This document shows, one piece after another, positions 7,766 to 14,343 of a DNA stretch of 25,218 nucleotides; the stretch's first letter is position 1, and each line of letters starts with the position of its first letter. The stretch comes from JBBDSH01 sp040905045. Its GTDB lineage: Bacteria > Pseudomonadota > Gammaproteobacteria > Eutrophobiales > Eutrophobiaceae. The translations under genes were made by a program, and so were the position numbers. The stretch is from positions 1 to 25,218 of the forward strand of contig JBBDSH010000068.1 of assembly GCA_040905045.1 (NCBI GenBank). Direction: 5' to 3'. Under the pieces are notes generated by a model. That model ran no database searches. It saw only the letters and a list, made by a program, of their open reading frames with translations, and was not told the DNA's origin.

Positions 7766-9031
7766 ATGGCTAACAAGTCTCAAACACACAAAGATGTCGT
7801 CTGCCCGTTCTGCAGCCTGCTCTGCGACGATCTGATCGTGGAAGAACGGGACGCACACCTGACCGTGCTGGAAAACGGCTGCGGCAAGTCCCGGCGCGGC
7901 TTTGAGTCGACGTCCCGGCACGGCGGGCCCATGCTCAGGGGCCAACCCGTTGCCATTGATGAAGCCGTCAACAAGGCCGCCGCTCTCCTGAAAAAATCCC
8001 GGCGGCCGCTGATTTCCGGGCTGGGCTGTGATGTCGCGGGAAGCCGCGCCGCCATGCTGCTGGCGGAACAGGCCGGTGCCGTTATCGATCACGGCCAGAG
8101 CGATGCGGCCGTACACAATCTTCTCGCGCTGCAGGAAGGCGGCTGGATTATGACGACGCTGACGGAACTGAAAAATCGCGCTGATTTCGTCCTCTTCCTG
8201 GGCACGGATACCGTCAATAATTACCCGCGCTTTTTTGAACGTTATATCTGGAACGAATCCAGCCTGTTTCTGCAGGGAAAGACGCCGAGAAAGCTCGCCT
8301 ACCTCGGTCACCGGCTTGACACACGGCCCGGAATCCCGCCCTCGGGAAAGAAACCGCTGTCCATTAACTGCGACAGTGAAGCATTGATCGATTACGTTAC
8401 CCTGTTGACCGCCATGCTCAGGGACAAGGATTTCAAGTCGGAATTCGTCTCGGCACAAAAGCAGAATAAACTGCAAAAACTGGCCGAAGAAATGAAGCAG
8501 GCCCGCTACGGTGTTATCGTCTGGTCACCCGGGGAAGTGTCGATTGAACACGGCGAACTGCTGGTCCAGTCCATCTCGGATTTAATCCGTTACCTGAATC
8601 GCCGCGGCCGCTTTGCCGGCCTGTCACTGGGCGGTGACAACGGCGGCGCCTCGTTCACCAATGTCTGCGCCTGGCAGACCGGATATCCCCTGCGGGTGGA
8701 TTACGGCGGCGGCGCCCCGCGCTACAATGCCTGGCGTCACTCCACCAGACACATGCTGTCGGGTGGCCTTGCGGATACCCTGTTGTGGATTTCGGCCTAC
8801 GAATCGCAACCGGAAAGGCCGAAGACCTCCATAGCCACCATCGTTCTGTCCTGCATCGCGGATGAGACGGCGGAGGTTTATATTCCTGTCGGTACACCGG
8901 GGCTGGATCATCCGGGCAACCTGTTCCGCACCGACAGCGTGGTCAATCTGCCACTGAAAAGCCTGCGCAGTCCGGCCGCACCCGATGCGGCCGACATTCT
9001 GTCGCGCATTAGCGGAGCCCTGACATCATGA
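7766..9031 (+). CDS. fhcB: Formyltransferase/hydrolase complex subunit B (non-redox FwdB homologue)
   Basis: A 421-residue FwdB homologue of the methylotroph FhcB kind. It aligns with the first-copy FwdB through 'CDD', 'LTELKNRADFVLFLG' and 'CAWQTGYPLRVDYGGGAPRYN'. At the place of the metal-ligating Cys (V-C-H-G-P-S in FwdB) the sequence reads 'IDHGQSDAAVHN', with no Cys. With no fwdD partner, this subunit should carry no active pterin centre and act structurally in the formate-releasing Fhc complex. It still keeps four N-terminal cysteines, C13-x2-C16-x3-C20-x18-C39, in the [4Fe-4S] arrangement. A modest AGGGTGAT lies 12 nt before the ATG. It overlaps fhcA by 4 bp. The 122-bp gap upstream contains an 11-bp direct repeat (CACGGCCAGGG at 7714 and 7741). 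Confidence 0.88.
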   Translation: MANKSQTHKDVVCPFCSLLCDDLIVEERDAHLTVLENGCGKSRRGFESTSRHGGPMLRGQPVAIDEAVNKAAALLKKSRRPLISGLGCDVAGSRAAMLLAEQAGAVIDHGQSDAAVHNLLALQEGGWIMTTLTELKNRADFVLFLGTDTVNNYPRFFERYIWNESSLFLQGKTPRKLAYLGHRLDTRPGIPPSGKKPLSINCDSEALIDYVTLLTAMLRDKDFKSEFVSAQKQNKLQKLAEEMKQARYGVIVWSPGEVSIEHGELLVQSISDLIRYLNRRGRFAGLSLGGDNGGASFTNVCAWQTGYPLRVDYGGGAPRYNAWRHSTRHMLSGGLADTLLWISAYESQPERPKTSIATIVLSCIADETAEVYIPVGTPGLDHPGNLFRTDSVVNLPLKSLRSPAAPDAADILSRISGALTS

Positions 9032-10677
9032 TTACCCGGCTCAAGGGCGGCATTCTTTACGATCCCTGCAACGGCATCAACGGCAAGCGCGGGGATATCC
9101 ATATCCGTGACGGCCGCATTATCGACAAACCGTCCACACCCGCCGATAAAACCATCGATATCAGCGGCCGCGTGGTCATGGCCGGCGGCATCGACATCCA
9201 TACCCACATCGGCGGCGGCAAGCTGAATATCGCCCGCATGCTGCTGCCGGAGGATCACGATCCCGTCGAGGCCACCGCCGCAACACGCGCGGGCAGCGGC
9301 CACGCCGCACCGTCAACACTGACCACCGGCTATCGTTACGCTCAACTGGGTTATACCACCTGTTTCGAGCCCGCCATGCTGCCGGCCAATGCCCGCCAGG
9401 CGCATCTGGAAATGGCGGACACGCCCATGGTCGACACCGGCGCCTATGCCCTGCTCGGCAACGACGATTTTCTACTGCGCATGCTGGCGCAGAAGGCGCC
9501 GCAATCCCTGATCAACGATTATGTCGCCTGGACACTGCAGGCCACCCAGGCCATGGCTGTCAAGGTGGTCAATCCCGGCGGCATCAACGCCTTCAAGTTC
9601 AACCAGCGCAAACTGGACCTGGACGACAACAATGAACACTACGGCGTCACGCCCAGGGATATTCTCAAACGACTGACGGCGGCCCTGCAGGAACTGGGCG
9701 TAACGCATCCGCTGCACGTGCACGGCTGCAACCTGGGCGTGCCGGGCAACCTGGATACCACGCTGAGAACCATGGACGCGGTTGAGGGACGCCCTCTACA
9801 CCTGACCCATATTCAGTTCCACAGCTACGGCACGGAGGGTGATCGCAAATTCTCTTCCGGCGCCGCGCAAATCGCGGAGAAGGTCAACAAATACAAGAAT
9901 ATCAGTATCGATGTCGGCCAGGTCATGTTCGGCCAGACGGTGACGGTCTCCGGCGATACCATGATGCAGTATCACAGTCACAAGCATGCCCATCCGAACA
10001 AATGGGTGGCCATGGACATCGAGTGCGACGCCGGCTGCGGCATCGTGCCATTCCGATACCGGGACAGCAATTTCGTCAATGCCCTGCAGTGGTGTATCGG
10101 CCTGGAATTGTTCCTGCTGGTGGAGGACCCCTGGCGCATCTTCCTGACCACGGATCACCCCAACGGCGCGCCCTTCACCACCTACCCGCACCTGATCCGG
10201 CTGCTCATGGACAAGTCCTTCCGCGACGATACGCTGCAGGGCATCAACAAACACGCCCGCGAGGCCAGCACGCTGGGCGCCATTGATCGGGAATACTCTC
10301 TCTACGAGATCGCCATATTGACCCGTTCCGGCCCGGCGCGCAGCCTGGGACTGTCGAACCGCGGCCACCTGGGCACCGGCGCGGCGGCGGACATCACCGT
10401 GTACAAGGACGACAAAAACCGGGAAAAGATGTTCGAGAAACCGGAGTATGTTTTCAAGGACGGTGACATAGTGGTCCGCGACGGCCGCGTCATCAAGACG
10501 ATTACCGGCGGCACCCACACCGTCAAACCGGAGTACGACAAACGCATCGAACGCCGGCTGAAAGACTACTTTGATCGTTACCATACGATAAAATTGGGTA
10601 ACTTCCGCATTTCCGACGAGGAACTGCTCGGTTACGGCAACCGGATGATTGAAGACCATACGGGAAAGCAGGATTAG
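9028..10677 (+). CDS. fhcA: Formyltransferase/hydrolase complex subunit A (formyl-MFR hydrolase)
   Basis: A 549-residue amidohydrolase, paralogue of the fwdA product at 2292. It keeps all visible metal-site residues: H58 and H60 of D-I-H-T-H, K179 in 'VKVVNPGG', 'HPLHVHGCNLG', 'HLTHIQFHSYG' and the Asp of 'LTTDHPNGAP'. In methylotrophs FhcA hydrolyses the formyl group from the methanofuran-type cofactor to free formate. The start overlaps the fhcB stop, and the stop codon is directly followed by the fhcD ATG. With fhcB, fhcD and fhcC it makes the canonical BADC order. The downstream formate dehydrogenase genes fit formate as the product. Confidence 0.92.
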   Translation: MITRLKGGILYDPCNGINGKRGDIHIRDGRIIDKPSTPADKTIDISGRVVMAGGIDIHTHIGGGKLNIARMLLPEDHDPVEATAATRAGSGHAAPSTLTTGYRYAQLGYTTCFEPAMLPANARQAHLEMADTPMVDTGAYALLGNDDFLLRMLAQKAPQSLINDYVAWTLQATQAMAVKVVNPGGINAFKFNQRKLDLDDNNEHYGVTPRDILKRLTAALQELGVTHPLHVHGCNLGVPGNLDTTLRTMDAVEGRPLHLTHIQFHSYGTEGDRKFSSGAAQIAEKVNKYKNISIDVGQVMFGQTVTVSGDTMMQYHSHKHAHPNKWVAMDIECDAGCGIVPFRYRDSNFVNALQWCIGLELFLLVEDPWRIFLTTDHPNGAPFTTYPHLIRLLMDKSFRDDTLQGINKHAREASTLGAIDREYSLYEIAILTRSGPARSLGLSNRGHLGTGAAADITVYKDDKNREKMFEKPEYVFKDGDIVVRDGRVIKTITGGTHTVKPEYDKRIERRLKDYFDRYHTIKLGNFRISDEELLGYGNRMIEDHTGKQD

Positions 10678-11577
10678 ATGAAAATCAACGGCGTCCTCAT
10701 TGACGACACCTTTGCCGAGGCCTTCCCCATGAAGGCGACACGGATCATCATCACGGCCATGACCCTGAAATGGGCCTACCGGGCCGCTAACTCCCTGACC
10801 GGTTTCGCCTCCTCCGTCATCGCCTGCGGCTGCGAGGCCGCCATAGAGCGCGATCTGAAACCGGAGGAAACACCGGACGGACGGCCGGGAATCGCCGTCA
10901 TCATTTTCGCCATGTCCCGCGCCCAGTTGCAGGAACAGGTGGAAAAACGCGTCGGTCAGTCGGTCATGACCACCGCCACCAGTGCCTGCTTCGCCGGCAC
11001 CTACAGCGACACGCACATTCCCCTGGGCAAGGGCCTGCGTTACTTCGGCGACGGCTATCAGATATCCAAGGTGTTCAACGGCATCCGCTACTGGCGCGTG
11101 CCGGTGATGCACGGCGAATTCCTGTGCGAGGAAACCACCGGCGTGGTCCCGGCCATCGGCGGCGGTAATTTCATCGTCATGGCAAAGACCTCGCGCCACG
11201 GTCTGGCCGCCTGCGAACAGGCCATCAAGGCCATCGACAAGGTCCACGGCGCCGTGACGACCTTTCCCGGCGGCGTGGTCGGTTCCGGTTCCAAGGTGGG
11301 TTCCAAGTATTCCTTTCTCATGGCCTCCACCAACGAGGCCTTCTGTCCCACGCTCAAGGGCCAGGTCAAAAACAGCAAGCTGACCGATGAGGTGGGTTCC
11401 GTACTGGAAATCGTCATCGACGGCCTCAGTGAAGCCGCCATCAAGGAAGCCATGCACGTGGGTATCAGCGCCGTCTGCAAGACCGGTCCGAAGAAAGGCA
11501 TCTACCGCATCAGTGCCGGCAACTACGGCGGCAAACTGGGTCCCCATCATTTCCATCTGCGGGAAATCATGAAATGA
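10678..11577 (+). CDS. fhcD: Formyltransferase/hydrolase complex subunit D (formyltransferase, second copy)
   Basis: A 299-residue formyltransferase, the second Ftr homologue in the window, with the same landmarks as the first: 'IDDTFAEAFPMKATRIIITA', 'TGFASSVIACGCEAAIE', 'LRYFGDGYQISKVF', 'YWRVPVMHGEF', 'GSKVGSKYSFLMASTNEAFCPTLKG' and 'ISAGNYGGKLGPHHFHL'. In the Fhc complex it transfers the formyl group from formyl-H4MPT to the methanofuran-type cofactor before hydrolysis by FhcA. Its ATG follows the fhcA stop with no spacer, and its end overlaps fhcC by 4 bp, so it is translationally coupled on both sides. The two Ftr copies clearly differ in sequence, pointing to separate ancestry or old duplication rather than a recent copy. 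Confidence 0.92.
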   Translation: MKINGVLIDDTFAEAFPMKATRIIITAMTLKWAYRAANSLTGFASSVIACGCEAAIERDLKPEETPDGRPGIAVIIFAMSRAQLQEQVEKRVGQSVMTTATSACFAGTYSDTHIPLGKGLRYFGDGYQISKVFNGIRYWRVPVMHGEFLCEETTGVVPAIGGGNFIVMAKTSRHGLAACEQAIKAIDKVHGAVTTFPGGVVGSGSKVGSKYSFLMASTNEAFCPTLKGQVKNSKLTDEVGSVLEIVIDGLSEAAIKEAMHVGISAVCKTGPKKGIYRISAGNYGGKLGPHHFHLREIMK

Positions 11578-12401
11578 CCGATCTGACCTTCAGCATGAAA
11601 CAGCGTCCGGAGACGGAGATTGATTTGTCGCCTCTGATCCCGGAGAAGCTGGACGGCATGAACCTGGACCGGATCCGTCGCATACGCCTGCGGACACGAC
11701 ACAAGACCGTCGCCGCCGGCGATTTGTTCGAGATTTCCGGCCGGGACAAAACGACGGTTCGTTTCCGGCGCTGCAAGGGCCCGGTCTCGAATATCGGCCT
11801 GGGCATGCAATCCGGGATCATTGATATTACCGGGCATGCCGGTGATTACCTTGGTCGCGGCATGCGAGGCGGCAAGATCAAGCTTACCGGCACGGCCGGT
11901 GACTGGGTGGCAAGCGGCATGGCCGGCGGACGCATCGATATCAGCGGCGACGTTGGCAACTTCCTCGGCGCGGCCGGACCGGAAGAACGGTTCGGCATGC
12001 TGAACGGGTTGATCACCGTCTGGGGCAGCGCCGGTGACCGCGCCGGTGATCGCATGCGTCGCGGGCAAATTCTCATTTATAAGGACGCCGGTGATTTCAC
12101 CGGCAGCCGCATGGTCGCCGGAACCATCCTGGTGTTGGGCAAGACCGGCATGCATACCGGCTACCGCATGAAGCGCGGAACGATTATACTACGCACTGGT
12201 CAGCCATATATATCCCCCGGTTTCAGAAGCTGTGGACTCCTGAAGATGGAATTCCTCCGGCTGCTGTTCAGGCAGAGTGCAAAGATGGGACGCCGTTTTG
12301 CATTTTTCAAAGAATTCGGACCGGAAGTCTATCGTTATGCCGGCGATCTCTCCTGTGAAGGCAAGGGTGAGATCTTCATACTCCAAAATGCACGATTATA
12401 G
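11574..12401 (+). CDS. fhcC: Formyltransferase/hydrolase complex subunit C (GXGXG repeat protein)
   Basis: A 275-residue FhcC subunit with the glycine-rich beta-helix repeats characteristic of the family (about residues 75-205), such as 'GLGMQSGIIDITGHAGDYLG' and 'GSRMVAGTILVLGKTGMHTG'. In the characterised methylotroph complex this subunit binds the long polyglutamyl arm of methylofuran that shuttles the formyl group between the FhcD and FhcA sites. It overlaps fhcD by 4 bp and ends 8 bp before fdhB, so formyl hydrolysis and formate oxidation are encoded in one transcription unit. The N-terminal about 60 residues differ markedly from those of the first-copy FwdC. Confidence 0.88.
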   Translation: MTDLTFSMKQRPETEIDLSPLIPEKLDGMNLDRIRRIRLRTRHKTVAAGDLFEISGRDKTTVRFRRCKGPVSNIGLGMQSGIIDITGHAGDYLGRGMRGGKIKLTGTAGDWVASGMAGGRIDISGDVGNFLGAAGPEERFGMLNGLITVWGSAGDRAGDRMRRGQILIYKDAGDFTGSRMVAGTILVLGKTGMHTGYRMKRGTIILRTGQPYISPGFRSCGLLKMEFLRLLFRQSAKMGRRFAFFKEFGPEVYRYAGDLSCEGKGEIFILQNARL

Positions 12402-12409
12402 AGATAACT

Positions 12410-14074
12410 ATGAAACGAACTCGCGGTGAAAAAGGGCGCGTACAGGGACGTATTATCGATTTTGACGCGGTGGCCGAAATACAGGCACTGGTGGAAGACT
12501 TGCCGAAGCGAAAGGATATGCTGATTGAGCATCTGCACAGAATTCAGGACAAATACAAGCATATATCCAAGAAGCATATCCTCGCCTTGTCCGAGGTACT
12601 GAACCTGCCGCGTGCGGAAGTCTATGAAGTGGCCACCTTCTATCATCATTTTGACGTTATTGATGAAACGCAGGAATCGCCGCCGCCGCAAGTCACGGTA
12701 CGGGTCTGTGAATCCCTGACCTGCGAGATGTTCAAGAGCAAGGAATTGATTGCCGATCTGAAACAGAAACTCGGCGACAAAATCCGGGTGCAGCCGGTTC
12801 CCTGCGTGGGGCGTTGCCATGACGCCCCGGTGGCCGTGGCCGGCGTCAATCCCGTCGGCCACGCCACCGTGGACAAGGTCACGTCGGTGCTGGATGCCGG
12901 TCAACTGGATACCGAACCGGCGCCGTACATTGACTATGATGAATACCGGAGCAGCGGCGGTTATGCCACGCTGCAGCGCTGCCTCGCCGGCGAACTGGAC
13001 CCCGAATCGGTTATCAAGACCCTGCAGGACGCCAATCTGCGCGGCCTGGGCGGCGCGGGCTTCCCGGCCGGCAAGAAATGGGAAGTGCTGCGCGGCAAAC
13101 AGGCGCCCAAATACGTGGCCATCAATATCGACGAAGGCGAGCCGGGCACCTTCAAGGACCGCTATTACCTGGAAACCGATCCGCACCGTTTCATCGAGGG
13201 AACGCTCATCGGCGCCTGGGCCATCGAGTCCGAAGATGTCTATATCTATCTGCGGGATGAATACGCGGCCTGCCGCAAGATCCTGGAACGGGAACTGGAG
13301 AAGTTGCGGGCGGATCCGCCCGGTGAACTCCCGCCCATCCACCTGCGCCGCGGCGCCGGTGCCTATATCTGCGGCGAGGAATCGGCCATGATCGAATCCA
13401 TCGAGGGCAAGCGCGGCATGCCGCGGCTGCGGCCGCCGCTGGTGGCCGATATCGGCATTTTCGGCCGGCCGACGCTGGAACAGAACATGGAAACCATGCA
13501 CTGGGTTCGCGACATCCTGGAGAAAGGCGTCGACTGGTTCGCCTCCCACGGCCGGCACGACCGCAAGGGCCTGCGCTCCTTTTCCGTCAGCGGCCGGGTC
13601 AACAAACCCGGCGTGCACCTGGCGCCGGCCGGCATCACCCTGCGTGAACTCATCGACGAATACTGCGACGGCATGCCGGAAGGCCACGAACTCTACGGCT
13701 ATTTCCCCGGCGGTGCTTCCGGCGGCATCCTGCCGGCGTCGCTGGCCGACGTGCCCCTGGATTTTGATACACTGCAGCCCTACGGCACCTTCATTGGTTC
13801 TGCGGCCATTGTCGTTCTTTCCAACCACGACAGCGCCCGGGCCATGGCCCTGAACGCCATGGAATTTTTCCATGACGAGTCATGCGGCCAGTGCACGCCC
13901 TGTCGGGTGGGTACGGCCAAGGCCGCCGATCTGATGAAAGAACAGGCCTGGAATACGAACCTGCTGGAGGAGCTGGCCGTGGCAATGGAAGACGCCTCCA
14001 TCTGCGGCCTCGGCCAGGCCGCTCCCAACCCGCTGCGTTGTGCCATAAAATATTTTCCGGAGGAGTTCAGTTAG
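12410..14074 (+). CDS. fdhB: NAD+-dependent formate dehydrogenase, beta subunit (NuoE-NuoF fusion)
   Basis: A 554-residue diaphorase subunit. The N-terminal about 155 residues form a NuoE-like thioredoxin-fold domain with [2Fe-2S] ligands C100, C105, C132 and C136. The remainder is NuoF-like: 'GLGGAGFPAGKKWEVLRG' (from about residue 207) for FMN/NAD, 'NIDEGEPGTFKDRYYLE', 'GAGAYICGEESAMIESIEGKRG', then a [4Fe-4S] site at C492, C495, C498 and C532. This NuoE-NuoF fusion is the form found in the two-subunit Mo/W formate dehydrogenase Fdh1 of Methylobacterium. It passes electrons from FdhA to NAD+. It lies 8 bp after fhcC and is followed, after a structured gap, by fdhA. No other complex I genes are nearby, which argues against a respiratory NDH role. 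Confidence 0.9.
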   Translation: MKRTRGEKGRVQGRIIDFDAVAEIQALVEDLPKRKDMLIEHLHRIQDKYKHISKKHILALSEVLNLPRAEVYEVATFYHHFDVIDETQESPPPQVTVRVCESLTCEMFKSKELIADLKQKLGDKIRVQPVPCVGRCHDAPVAVAGVNPVGHATVDKVTSVLDAGQLDTEPAPYIDYDEYRSSGGYATLQRCLAGELDPESVIKTLQDANLRGLGGAGFPAGKKWEVLRGKQAPKYVAINIDEGEPGTFKDRYYLETDPHRFIEGTLIGAWAIESEDVYIYLRDEYAACRKILERELEKLRADPPGELPPIHLRRGAGAYICGEESAMIESIEGKRGMPRLRPPLVADIGIFGRPTLEQNMETMHWVRDILEKGVDWFASHGRHDRKGLRSFSVSGRVNKPGVHLAPAGITLRELIDEYCDGMPEGHELYGYFPGGASGGILPASLADVPLDFDTLQPYGTFIGSAAIVVLSNHDSARAMALNAMEFFHDESCGQCTPCRVGTAKAADLMKEQAWNTNLLEELAVAMEDASICGLGQAAPNPLRCAIKYFPEEFS

Positions 14075-14075
14075 T

Positions 14076-14341
14076 GTGCTCCTTCAAGGTGATAATGACG
14101 GATTCAGCGCTCCCGTGCTGTTCGACAGCAAGGCGCAGTGCGCAGGCAATGGCCGTAGCCCTTGGCAAGCGCTGCAACGCCGCTGCCGAACAGCACGGGA
14201 GCGCCCTATGGGTTGGCTTGTCAGCGCCCATGGACGTCGTTGCACCTCTTGGCAAGGGCTACGGCCATTACCGGCGAGGCGCGCCTCGCCATGAACGCTG
14301 ACATGTCAACTGAATTCGCCATTTTCACCTTGAAGGAGCAC
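14076..14341. repeat. Multi-arm inverted-repeat region in the fdhB-fdhA gap
   Basis: Three inverted repeats fill the 269-bp gap. The outer arms 14076-14097 and 14320-14341 match at 21 of 22 positions; the left begins one base after the fdhB stop and the right contains the AAGGAG ribosome-binding site of fdhA (14333-14338). A second pair, 14107-14124 and 14187-14204, is perfect over 18 bp. A third, 14148-14179 and 14238-14269, matches at 29 of 32 positions. The second and third pairs are interleaved, so both cannot form in a simple nested fold. No convincing coding sequence is present. Confidence 0.82.
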
Positions 14342-14343
14342 TC

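Noticed and set aside
12410..14074. Reading the NuoE-NuoF fusion as complex I subunits
   Set aside because: No other nuo genes are present and the next gene is a complete FDH alpha subunit with an active-site Cys-His; the fusion is a known Fdh1 beta form.
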